DNA of 7,426 nt from Clostridia bacterium (GCA_022360735.1 JAKSCF010000242.1:1-7426), one strand, 5' to 3'; counted from the first letter of the stretch, positions 1 to 5,969 are shown. Numbers and translations: made by a program. The notes: a model not told the origin generated them from the sequence alone.

Positions 1-608
1 AGTTTTCCACCGTATTGATTCACTTTAGCCTCCAGTATTGGACCAAATTTATCCGTAATTCTTCCGTTATATACTTCTGTTCCCGTTACAACCATTCCAA
101 CCTGCATAGATTTTAACGGCTTTACAGAAACGATTTTATGGAGCTGATTGCAAACCTCTTCTATTTTCTTTCTTTTAATGGTCAAAGGAATAATTCTGGT
201 TCCGGCAATAACTTGATTCTTTTTTACCAAAGAATTGTTATGGAGCGTGGCAAAAATCACTTCATCGGTATCATTTAAGGTGCTCAAAGCTTCTACATTC
301 ACCTTTAATAAACCATTATGCTGTGCCTTAATGGTTATTTTCCCTTCGGCGGGGCCTTCCAGATAAGTGCCTGCTCCTGCTGCAGTTTTACCAATTCTTA
401 AAGCAGATTCATCTTCATGAAGGTCTTTATCACTTAATTCTATAATATAGATATGGTTTTTCCCCATATCCTTTAATTCTTCCACATCCTCTTTTTTTAT
501 AACATGACCTTTCTTAAAAGCAGCCCCTTTAAATTTTCCCGGGACAATTTTGGTCAAATCATGTGCTAACACCATCCCTAACGCTTCTTCGACCCTAACT
601 TTCTTCAT
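1..608 (-). CDS. Molybdopterin-binding MoeA/MoaB-like protein, C-terminus cut by window edge
   Basis: Only the first 202 residues are present; the gene runs off the left edge. The ATG at 608 follows GGAGAG by a short, good spacing, and the frame stays open to the edge. The start MKKVRVEEALGMVLAHDLTK resembles the opening of MoeA-like proteins. From about residue 165 a fresh domain begins, with GMVVTGTEVYNGRI (171-184), the glycine-rich start of the MoCF_biosynth fold that binds molybdopterin in MoaB, MoeA and CinA. The family is cytoplasmic and handles molybdopterin or its metal insertion. It lies 71 bp downstream of the YqeB-type gene on the same strand, so co-transcription is likely and a role in maturing selenium-dependent molybdenum hydroxylases is inferred. 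I am confident of the domain type, but not of the exact reaction. A canonical housekeeping MoeA is less likely, because residues 60-160 do not read like standard MoeA. Confidence 0.82.
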   Translation of the reverse strand, partial: MKKVRVEEALGMVLAHDLTKIVPGKFKGAAFKKGHVIKKEDVEELKDMGKNHIYIIELSDKDLHEDESALRIGKTAAGAGTYLEGPAEGKITIKAQHNGLLKVNVEALSTLNDTDEVIFATLHNNSLVKKNQVIAGTRIIPLTIKRKKIEEVCNQLHKIVSVKPLKSMQVGMVVTGTEVYNGRITDKFGPILEAKVNQYGGK

Positions 609-679
609 TTTATCTCTCCATCCTTCCTCTCAATCCTGCAATAAGCCGATAATCCTTTTGGGAAATCTATGTAATTATT

Positions 680-1498
680 CTAAATTCTTAAATTCTTTTT
701 CTGCATTAAATATAAAACTGCCTCTAATACGCCCCCTGCAACATTTCTTCCTTTATCACTAATTGTGCAGCAATATTCCTTTTCCCCTCTGGGATCGATA
801 TCCCCTAGTTTCTCATTTTCCTTCACCATCAATCCGTCATGGATCAATCCCCGTACAATACCACTGATTCCCGCAGCTACGCCGCATCCATTCACCGAAC
901 AGAGAATTTGTCCTGTCCGTACAGGGGCACCAATCTCCAAATGGTTTTTAACGATGCCTTTACAAGGTGCTCTAAAAACCCTTTCTTTTGTAAAGCCCCC
1001 AATGTTTCCTGGGACACCTGTATTAGGTTCAGCCGTTCCTTTATAAAAGATTCTTCCTAAATGGTGACCTCTTTTTGTTTCAATAATCCCATGAGCATTC
1101 TTTCCTGCCGTAAATCCTGGTCCCAACCCTATGACAATAGGCGCATCTTCTAATGTTGTGCCACAGTTCTTCTTAGCTAAAGTTGCGTCCACAATCACCA
1201 TGGGCAAAATATCCTTTCTGATCTCACAGCTTGGATCGATTATCAAAGGAATTTTACCCATTTTCAGAACCTTTTTCACTTCCTCAGCACCATCGGCTAA
1301 TACGGCAGTAACCCCTTCAACAGTCCATTCTCCTTCATAAATGGAATTTGCAAAGGAGACAAGACATCTGACCATCCTAGGTTTTTCAAGCTCAGTTATA
1401 ATGACGGAAAATCCTGCATGAAACAACTTGTGAGCGACTGCCGTGGCTAAGTCTCCACCACCCTTAACAATCACCTTTACCTCCTCAAACACCTTCAT
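680..1498 (-). CDS. yqeB: YqeB-type selenium-dependent molybdenum hydroxylase accessory protein (EF2563 family)
   Basis: The 272-residue product matches the EF2563/YqeB family, found in genomes with selenium-dependent molybdenum hydroxylases (xanthine or purine dehydrogenase type) and thought to help mature their labile selenium-containing cofactor. Visible marks are a Rossmann-like IVKGGGDLATA (10-20), VDATLAKKN (103-111), GLGPGFTAGKNAHGIIET (124-141), and a C-terminal part (about 176-238) with lipoyl-like glycine spacing ending in LGDIDPR. No signal peptide or membrane segment is seen, so it is cytoplasmic. The start is ambiguous. A GTG at 1501 overlaps the SD, and the ATG at 1498 sits only 2 nt after AGGAG (1501-1505). 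A GTG at 1492 has 8-nt spacing from that SD, and a GTG at 1474 follows GAGGAGG (1480-1486) by 5 nt. The ATG is listed as the conservative choice. The molybdopterin-binding gene follows 71 bp downstream. The symbol follows the family name; E. coli YqeB is only distantly comparable. Confidence 0.85.
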   Translation of the reverse strand: MKVFEEVKVIVKGGGDLATAVAHKLFHAGFSVIITELEKPRMVRCLVSFANSIYEGEWTVEGVTAVLADGAEEVKKVLKMGKIPLIIDPSCEIRKDILPMVIVDATLAKKNCGTTLEDAPIVIGLGPGFTAGKNAHGIIETKRGHHLGRIFYKGTAEPNTGVPGNIGGFTKERVFRAPCKGIVKNHLEIGAPVRTGQILCSVNGCGVAAGISGIVRGLIHDGLMVKENEKLGDIDPRGEKEYCCTISDKGRNVAGGVLEAVLYLMQKKNLRI

Positions 1499-1569
1499 CA
1501 CTCCTACTTTACTATCCGCTGATCTTAAAAAGAAACGATATATTCATGAAACACTTAAAATAACCCTGC

Positions 1570-1592
1570 ATACAATATTCAATAAATTGTAT
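1570..1592. repeat. Short inverted repeat in the spacer upstream of yqeB
   Basis: ATACAAT (1570-1576) and ATTGTAT (1586-1592) are perfect inverted copies around a 9-nt centre, about 70 bp upstream of the yqeB start. It could be an operator or simply AT-rich chance. I could not find a convincing -35/-10 pair for yqeB in the 1499-1662 spacer, and no gene is visible there. Confidence 0.3.
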
Positions 1593-1662
1593 ATTTCATT
1601 GATAACATTATTTTAAGCACCAACGCATTATCCTTTTATCCATTAACACTTTTCGAATAAGG

Positions 1663-1714
1663 ATTAGTAAGAGCTATTGAATGCGTCAAATATCCAACAG
1701 CTCTTCTTACTAAT
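1663..1714 (-). terminator. Stem-loop at the 3' end of the mutS2-like gene, possible weak terminator
   Basis: On the minus strand, AGAGCTGTTG pairs with CAATAGCTCT (10 bp, one G-T), and beyond a 3-nt bulge ATTAGTA pairs with TACTAAT (7 bp). The loop is 15 nt. The 5' arm includes the mutS2-like TAG stop (1710-1712). The 3' side continues CCTTATTCG without a clear T run, so this is not a textbook intrinsic terminator. It may instead be an mRNA 3'-end stabiliser. Confidence 0.4.
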
Positions 1715-3623
1715 TATTTTGTCGTTCAATATTCTTTATATCTTTATATATTTTCTTCATAGCTTTTTTAGAACCTCTTTGAATATCTCTTTCTAATTTC
1801 CTTTTGTCAAAAGAAACAAACAAAGATTCCAGGTCATATCCCGGTGGGTACAACTGGTCTTTTCTGATTAAAAGCTCCACTCTTTTTATATGAATTGTCT
1901 TGAATTCATTCTCAACGAAGACTTCAATATTGTTGTATTTATCTTTTTCTTTATACACAATGGCTTCTTTTTTATCATCGAGAAGCATCACCTTGTCGCC
2001 AACCTCCAATTTTTCCTCTGCTTTTTCTTCTAATACTTCTGGAGGCTCCAAGTTTTTTTTGATTTTACTTTCCTTGACCACCGCATAGTTATACGCTTTA
2101 TGGTTGATATAGGATTTTGCTTTACCTAAAACAGATTCTTTTAATCCCATTTTTCTCGAAATCCATAAAGCATTGCTCTCTCCGGAATCTCCTATTACCA
2201 ACTGATAAAGAGGCTCTAAAGTGTCAGGGTTAAACTTCATATAGGCATTTTCAAATTCAGGATGCTTCATTGCATACTCTTTTATATCTGCATAGTGTGT
2301 TGTTGCCACCGTAATACTTCCTTGATGGTAAAGTTCTTCTAAAATGGCAATGGCTAAGCTTGCTCCCTCATTGGGTTCCGTACCTGTACCTATCTCATCA
2401 AACAATATCAAAGAAGCATTGTTTGCTTTGTTAATAATTTGAGCAATATTTTTTATATGGGAAGAAAAGGTGCTAAGGGCATTTTCAATACTCTGATTGT
2501 CTCCAATATCAACAAAAATATGATCAAATACCGATAACTCGGATTCAGAATCTGCTTCAATATGAAGTCCCAGCTGTATGGCTAAAGTCATAATACCGAT
2601 TGTCTTTAAAGCCACGGTTTTACCCCCGGCATTTGGTCCGGTGATGACCAAAGTCCTTTTGTCTTTACCCATCTTAAAGTTCAAGGGTACACATTCCTCT
2701 AACAAAGGGTGTTTTCCATTTATGATATGAATGCAGCCAATATCATTTACTTTAGGCTCTATTCCCTTTACAGCAATGCTGTACTTTGCCTTTGCAAAGA
2801 CCATATCATAAGTTGCAATAAGCTCTAAATTAATATGAATACCTTTTACGGCTTCAAACACCATACCCGTTAAATAAGCTAATACTTGATACTCTTGAGC
2901 TTTTTCCTCATATCTTAATTGAATCAGCTCATTGTTCAATTTGGATACGGAAGAGGGTTCCATAAAAACAGTTGACCCTTTTGGTGAAACGTCTACTATA
3001 ACGCCATCAACATTATTCTTGTAGGTGGCTTTTATTGGAATAACATATTTGTCATTTCTTTTGCTTACATAAAATTCTTGAATATATTTTTTATGATTTG
3101 AAGACGACAAGAATTTATCTAATTTTTCTTCAATCTTCGATTCTGCATTAAGGATCAGCCTTCTTGTTTTTGCTAGTTCCTTACTGGCATTTGAATCTAC
3201 TCTGTTATTTCTAACAGCATCATTAATTTCAACTTCAATATCCTCAAACTCTGTAAGGGATAATGCGTATTCACTTAAAGTAGGCGCGTAAAATTCCTGC
3301 TGCTTCATAAACTTCTTAACCATTCTACAGCCTCTTAAAAAATCCGATACCCTTGTTAGTTCATCAGGATCTAGTATTTCACCTTTGGTAATCTTATCGA
3401 TTAAATGGTTGATATCCGATATTCCGTTAAAAGGAATATGATTAGAATTATTAATGATATTTTTGGCTTCAGTTGTTTCTTTCAGCCTTTTTCTCACCAT
3501 AACCATATTCGTTTGCGGTTTTTGATGATCCATTAATAATTTTCCCAGTCCACTAATACAATACTCTTTTACTTTTTCTTTGAGTTCATAATAACCTAGT
3601 TTTTCAAATGTATTGTTATTCAA
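1710..3623 (-). CDS. MutS2-like ATPase lacking the Smr nuclease domain
   Basis: This 637-residue protein has MutS2 architecture: an N-terminal core (about 1-145), a long clamp region (150-260) with KYVIPIKATYK and the MutS2-like GSTVFMEP, then the ABC-type ATPase. Walker A is GPNAGGKT (329-336), the signature is STFSSH (384-389), Walker B is LILFDE (405-410), and the switch histidine is in TTH (441-443). A KOW-like segment (about 539-586, LEVGDKVMLL...) follows. Canonical MutS2 is about 780 residues and ends in an Smr domain; here the protein stops about 50 residues after the KOW-like part, with LYPPGYDLESLF. MutS2 proteins have been linked to suppression of recombination and to rescue of collided ribosomes. 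Without Smr, this one would have to act without nicking or cleaving. The start is TTG, supported by AGGAGG (3632-3637) with 8-nt spacing; the next in-frame ATG (residue 31) would cut the core. It lies downstream of the GntR gene but across a structured 316-bp gap. Confidence 0.88.
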   Translation of the reverse strand: MNNNTFEKLGYYELKEKVKEYCISGLGKLLMDHQKPQTNMVMVRKRLKETTEAKNIINNSNHIPFNGISDINHLIDKITKGEILDPDELTRVSDFLRGCRMVKKFMKQQEFYAPTLSEYALSLTEFEDIEVEINDAVRNNRVDSNASKELAKTRRLILNAESKIEEKLDKFLSSSNHKKYIQEFYVSKRNDKYVIPIKATYKNNVDGVIVDVSPKGSTVFMEPSSVSKLNNELIQLRYEEKAQEYQVLAYLTGMVFEAVKGIHINLELIATYDMVFAKAKYSIAVKGIEPKVNDIGCIHIINGKHPLLEECVPLNFKMGKDKRTLVITGPNAGGKTVALKTIGIMTLAIQLGLHIEADSESELSVFDHIFVDIGDNQSIENALSTFSSHIKNIAQIINKANNASLILFDEIGTGTEPNEGASLAIAILEELYHQGSITVATTHYADIKEYAMKHPEFENAYMKFNPDTLEPLYQLVIGDSGESNALWISRKMGLKESVLGKAKSYINHKAYNYAVVKESKIKKNLEPPEVLEEKAEEKLEVGDKVMLLDDKKEAIVYKEKDKYNNIEVFVENEFKTIHIKRVELLIRKDQLYPPGYDLESLFVSFDKRKLERDIQRGSKKAMKKIYKDIKNIERQNN

Positions 3624-3631
3624 TTTAAATT

Positions 3632-3637
3632 CCTCCT
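3632..3637 (-). promoter_or_regulatory. Shine-Dalgarno AGGAGG that supports the TTG start
   Basis: AGGAGG lies 8 nt before TTG (3621-3623). It is a full-strength site, and no ATG lies at a usable distance, so TTG is the most likely initiator of the MutS2-like protein. Confidence 0.8.
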
Positions 3638-3661
3638 ATTTATTAGTCTGAATGCTACAGC

Positions 3662-3738
3662 AAACGACTTAATAAATAAGGAACGTATTCTTCTTTACAA
3701 AGTATCTGAGTTAAACGCACTTATTTATTAAGTCGTTT
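3662..3738 (-). promoter_or_regulatory. Perfect 19-bp inverted repeat in the mutS2-like leader
   Basis: Bases 3662-3680 and 3720-3738 are exact reverse complements (19 bp, core AAACGACTTA / TAAGTCGTTT) around a 39-nt loop. In the minus-strand transcript this stem would end about 25 nt before the mutS2-like AGGAGG. Neither side is followed by a U run, so it is not an intrinsic terminator. The upstream arm is shared with the compact hairpin at 3710-3741, so the two folds exclude each other. No direct target duplication flanks the repeat, so there is no sign that it is a miniature transposon. Confidence 0.7.
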
Positions 3739-3741
3739 AAC
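3710..3741 (-). promoter_or_regulatory. Compact hairpin competing with the 19-bp stem
   Basis: GTTAAACG (3710-3717) pairs with CGTTTAAC (3734-3741), and inside it ACTTA (3719-3723) pairs with TAAGT (3729-3733), leaving one bulged base and a 5-nt loop. The arm 3720-3738 is also needed for the long 19-bp stem with 3662-3680. The leader therefore has two alternative pairings, as in attenuators and translational switches. The last codons and the stop of a tiny reading frame (3721-3783) lie in the shared arm. Confidence 0.55.
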
Positions 3742-3783
3742 TACCAGCTCTGCCTTTTTAAACATATTATTTAACATATTCAT
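3721..3783 (-). CDS. Candidate 20-codon leader peptide upstream of the mutS2-like gene
   Basis: The frame encodes MNMLNNMFKK followed by AELVVKRLNK and a TAA stop (3721-3723). AGGAG (3788-3792) precedes the ATG at 3783 by 4 nt and a second in-frame ATG at 3777 by 10 nt, so either could start. Its final VKRLNK codons and stop form the arm shared by the two alternative leader stems, so a ribosome at the end of this frame would change which stem can form. This is the geometry of leader-peptide control. I recognise no known family. The frame is short enough to occur by chance; the SD, the position and the overlap with the upstream mini-frame are the only support. Confidence 0.35.
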   Translation of the reverse strand: MNMLNNMFKKAELVVKRLNK

Positions 3784-3833
3784 TCATCTCCTATTGGTAA
3801 TATATAGTATGGCATACCATCCATCTCATTCAT
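3780..3833 (-). CDS. Candidate 17-codon mini-ORF overlapping the next one by ATGA
   Basis: The frame encodes MNEMDGMPYYILPIGDE and stops at TGA, which overlaps the ATG of the following mini-ORF as ATGA, a pattern typical of translational coupling. Its own ribosome binding site is weak (AGTAGAA before the ATG), and it starts only a few bases after the predicted transcription start, so it may be leaderless or untranslated. The frame stays open only six codons further upstream, to a TGA. It could be the tail of a decayed small gene. No homologue is recognised. Confidence 0.22.
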   Translation of the reverse strand: MNEMDGMPYYILPIGDE

Positions 3834-3882
3834 TTCTACTTGAAGATTATCTCATATAAAACCACCTGTTTACAAGTAGAAA
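3833..3882. repeat. 10-bp inverted repeat spanning a candidate promoter
   Basis: TTTCTACTTG (3833-3842) and CAAGTAGAAA (3873-3882) are perfect inverted copies separated by 30 bp. On the minus strand the candidate -10 GATAAT lies between the arms, and the candidate -35 overlaps one of them. This suits either a two-site operator or a hairpin in a read-through transcript from the GntR gene. No U run follows, so it is not a terminator. Confidence 0.5.
3846..3875 (-). promoter_or_regulatory. Candidate promoter for the mutS2-like transcript
   Basis: On the minus strand TTGTAA (3870-3875) and GATAAT (3846-3851) are 18 bp apart, and the -10 carries an extended TGA just upstream (TGAGATAAT). The predicted start near 3839 would give a leader of about 215 nt holding the mini-ORF at 3721-3783 and both alternative stems. 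The rest of the gap to the GntR stop (3883-3939) is AT-rich and shows nothing recognisable. Confidence 0.4.
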
Positions 3883-3939
3883 AATATGCAATAAAATTCA
3901 CTTTATATTCAACCATCTATTTTAGCATGTTACAGAAAC

Positions 3940-4635
3940 TCAAACATTCCCATATACCAGCGACATCGCTTCTGCAAGATGATTTTTCATGATGGCCTTT
4001 CCACCTTCGGCATCTTTATTCATAAAACATTCTACAATTTTTTTATGATCATAGATCTCTTTTAAAAGTCTATCATAATCCATGTGCAAAATATAATCAA
4101 CGCGAGCAGCATTTATCTCACTGACAGTGGCATAGAGGAAATTTTGCAGCAGCGTATTCTGAGAAATCGCTGCTATCTCATCATGAAATTGTTTCCCTAA
4201 CCCCCACTTATATGAACCTTTTTCATATTCATCTAAAGATGTGTCCACAATTTTTTCTAACCTTACGATATCACTTTCAGTTGCACGCTGAATCGATCGA
4301 TACGTGAGTTCAGGCTCTATGATCAGTCTCGACTCCCACATCTCGTACATACTATTGTCATCATCGAGCTGCGTTATCATGGTCAAAAATTTGATATTCC
4401 TTAATGCAGTATCCGATACGACAGTACCGGTGCCCGATTTGGATATGACGATATCCAAAACCTCAAGGGATTTAAGGGCCTCTCTAACAGAATTTCTACT
4501 TACTTGGAAGGCCTCAGCCAGTTCTATTTCTCCTGCTAATCGCTCTCCTTGCAAAAGCTCACCCTTCGCTATCAGCTCTATAATATAATTAAATACTTCT
4601 CTGTATAGGTTTTTTTTTGCAATTGGCTTTATCAT
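3940..4635 (-). CDS. GntR-family transcriptional regulator, FadR/FCD subfamily
   Basis: This is a 231-residue cytoplasmic DNA-binding protein. The N-terminal winged helix-turn-helix (about 8-75) contains GERLAGEIELAEAFQVSRNSVREALKSLE in order, with the recognition helix around VSRNSVREALK (45-55) and the wing KSGTGTVV (66-73). The rest is an all-helical FCD ligand domain. Three of its metal or ligand-site residues are visible: His151 (QFHDEI), His197 (DHKKI) and His219 (KNHLAEA). The usual Asp four residues before the first His is Gly147 here. The start is placed at 4635 because AGGAGGG (4644-4650) precedes it by 8 nt. A longer frame to 4653 begins about where transcription itself should start. 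It is divergent from the opine dehydrogenase and probably regulates it and itself, as FadR-type regulators often do with adjacent catabolic genes. The ligand is unknown and may be an organic or amino acid. Confidence 0.9.
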   Translation of the reverse strand: MIKPIAKKNLYREVFNYIIELIAKGELLQGERLAGEIELAEAFQVSRNSVREALKSLEVLDIVISKSGTGTVVSDTALRNIKFLTMITQLDDDNSMYEMWESRLIIEPELTYRSIQRATESDIVRLEKIVDTSLDEYEKGSYKWGLGKQFHDEIAAISQNTLLQNFLYATVSEINAARVDYILHMDYDRLLKEIYDHKKIVECFMNKDAEGGKAIMKNHLAEAMSLVYGNV

Positions 4636-4643
4636 AACGATTA

Positions 4644-4650
4644 CCCTCCT
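4644..4650 (-). promoter_or_regulatory. Shine-Dalgarno AGGAGGG setting the gntR start
   Basis: AGGAGGG ends 8 nt before the ATG at 4635. The ATG at 4653 has no usable upstream site, since its nearest purine run directly abuts it, and it lies at the predicted +1. This decides for the 231-residue protein. Confidence 0.8.
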
Positions 4651-4659
4651 CATCCCCTC

Positions 4660-4688
4660 ATTATATTGACTAAAAGTTAATTTGTCAA
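4660..4688 (-). promoter_or_regulatory. Perfect-consensus sigma-A promoter of the gntR gene
   Basis: On the minus strand TTGACA (4683-4688) and TATAAT (4660-4665) are separated by exactly 17 bp, matching the consensus at all twelve positions. Transcription should start near 4653, giving an untranslated leader of about 18 nt. The -35 overlaps TTGTC (4682-4686), half of a loosely spaced pair with GGACAA (4694-4699), which may be an autoregulatory site. Confidence 0.8.
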
Positions 4689-4712
4689 ATATAGGACAAT
4701 GGCGATAATTTC

Positions 4713-4741
4713 TTGACTTTTCAGAAAATTGGTGCTAATCT
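4713..4741 (+). promoter_or_regulatory. Sigma-A promoter of the opine dehydrogenase
   Basis: TTGACT (4713-4718) and TAATCT (4736-4741) are 17 bp apart. Transcription should begin near 4748, directly at the edge of the palindrome 4750-4774. The two divergent promoters are back-to-back within 171 bp. Confidence 0.65.
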
Positions 4742-4749
4742 TTAATTAT

Positions 4750-4774
4750 AGTTTAATTGTCCTACAATTAAACT
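4750..4774. promoter_or_regulatory. 25-bp palindrome, probable GntR operator
   Basis: AGTTTAATTGT and ACAATTAAACT are perfect inverted arms of 11 bp around CCT. The centre, TTGTCCTACAA, has the GT-N3-AC core expected of FadR-type operators. It covers the predicted first transcribed bases of the dehydrogenase, so a bound protein would block initiation. A smaller palindrome TTGTACAA follows at 4776-4783 and may be a secondary site. That the neighbouring GntR protein binds here is inferred from position and motif. Confidence 0.7.
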
Positions 4775-4806
4775 GTTGTACAATACTACGATAGGAGGGT
4801 TTCATA

Positions 4807-5913
4807 ATGGGAAAAATTTGGACGGTTATCGGAGGGGGGAATGGTGGTCATGCAACAGCGGGCCAATTAGGTTTAAATAACCAAACCGTACGTATTTATG
4901 ACATCTTTGAGGATACGGTTAATACCATCAACAAACAGGGGGGTATACATGTAGAAGGTGAGCTTGAAGGTTTTGCACCTGTTGAGTTTGCCACTACCGA
5001 TATCGGCAAAGCCATAGAAGGCGCCGATATGATTATCGTTGTTACACCTGCTTTTGCACATGCAGATATCGCAAAAAAATCTGCTCCTTATCTTAAAGGC
5101 AATCAAAAACTTTTATTACATCCCGGTACTATGTTTGGATCCATAGAGTTTTTAAACATCCTTCACGAGCATGGTAATGACGAAAATCTCTTAATCGGTG
5201 AAGCAGTTTCTTTGCTCTACGCCGCAAGACTTGTTGAGAAAGGTCGTGTGCGTATATTGGGCATAAAAAACAGCTTGCCCATTGCAACCATACCATCGGA
5301 TAGAGTAACGGAAATGACCGAGGTATTAGCGCCTATATTTCCACAAATGGGCAGGGCTCTTGCTAATGTACTGGAGTCAGGCTTACAAAATCCAAATTGT
5401 GTCGTACATCCTCTTCCAACACTTCTTTGCACATCACTAATAGAATCCGGAAGAGAGTGGCTTTACTATTACGATGGTATCAGTCAGTCGGTGGGGCATG
5501 CAGCATGTGCACTGGATAAAGAAAGAATAAGCATCGGAAAAGCACTGGGTTTAGACATTATGAGCATAGAAGATTTTTATTTGGACATGTACAATGTGGA
5601 AGCCGATACACTGGCTGAAGTCACAAATAAAGTGAAAGCCTATGCAGGGGTAAAAGGCCACTCTAGTGTCAATACAAGATACTTGCTTGAGGATATACCT
5701 TATTCCATCATTCCAATGATCGGTTTGGCAAAAATGTTAGGTATTGATGTTCCGATTATGGAGTCTACCGTAGTACTCTCACAAGCAGTATTACAAAAAG
5801 ATTTTTCAAAAGAAGCAAGGACAATTGAACAAGTCGGCATAGCAGATATGGACAAAGAACAATTATTAGAGTTTGTTAAGACAGGAAAGCATTACAGTCA
5901 TGCAAGTCATTAA
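4807..5913 (+). CDS. NAD(P)-dependent opine (octopine/nopaline-type) dehydrogenase
   Basis: The 368-residue length is usual for the family. Opine dehydrogenases reversibly join an amino acid and a 2-oxo acid, such as pyruvate, by reductive condensation using NAD(P)H. An N-terminal Rossmann domain (about 1-190) carries GGGNGGHA (9-16) after a first beta strand. The C-terminal helical octopine-dehydrogenase domain contains NCVVHPLPTLL, with His201 as the likely catalytic His, and RYLLEDIPYSIIP, where Arg291 and Asp296 match the Arg/Asp partners of the scallop enzyme's His-Arg-Asp triad in spacing. There is no signal peptide, so it is cytoplasmic. The ATG follows AGGAGGG (4793-4799) by 7 nt. It is divergent from the GntR gene and 154 bp upstream of a sodium:solute symporter. 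Whether it makes or breaks down an opine, and which one, cannot be told from sequence; the uptake gene next door leans towards catabolism. Confidence 0.87.
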   Translation: MGKIWTVIGGGNGGHATAGQLGLNNQTVRIYDIFEDTVNTINKQGGIHVEGELEGFAPVEFATTDIGKAIEGADMIIVVTPAFAHADIAKKSAPYLKGNQKLLLHPGTMFGSIEFLNILHEHGNDENLLIGEAVSLLYAARLVEKGRVRILGIKNSLPIATIPSDRVTEMTEVLAPIFPQMGRALANVLESGLQNPNCVVHPLPTLLCTSLIESGREWLYYYDGISQSVGHAACALDKERISIGKALGLDIMSIEDFYLDMYNVEADTLAEVTNKVKAYAGVKGHSSVNTRYLLEDIPYSIIPMIGLAKMLGIDVPIMESTVVLSQAVLQKDFSKEARTIEQVGIADMDKEQLLEFVKTGKHYSHASH

Positions 5914-5969
5914 ATGCTTTTTAACAAATGCTATAAGCAAATGTGTAATGATATATAAAGATTACTAAA

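Noticed and set aside
765..1340. Open frames on the plus strand opposite the YqeB-type gene
   Set aside because: They are antisense to a gene with clear family motifs, lack good ribosome binding sites and show no recognisable domains.
3662..3738. A miniature transposon bounded by 19-bp terminal repeats
   Set aside because: No target-site duplication flanks the arms, the element would be only 77 bp, and there is no other copy in the window.
3847..3855. A small gene starting at ATG 3855 after AGGTGG and frameshifted into the 3780-3833 mini-ORF
   Set aside because: The frame ends after two codons (ATG AGA TAA). Joining it to the next frame needs a one-base change for which there is no evidence.
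4757..4784. A second plus-strand promoter, TTGTCC-16-TACAAT
   Set aside because: It would start transcription on top of the ribosome binding site of the dehydrogenase; these bases are better explained by the palindromes.
4873..5432. Open frames on the minus strand opposite the opine dehydrogenase
   Set aside because: They are shadows of a well-supported gene; no ribosome binding site or family signal is seen.
5914..5945. A terminator after the opine dehydrogenase
   Set aside because: The T run at 5923-5927 is not preceded by a stable stem; AAATGCT is only a direct repeat.
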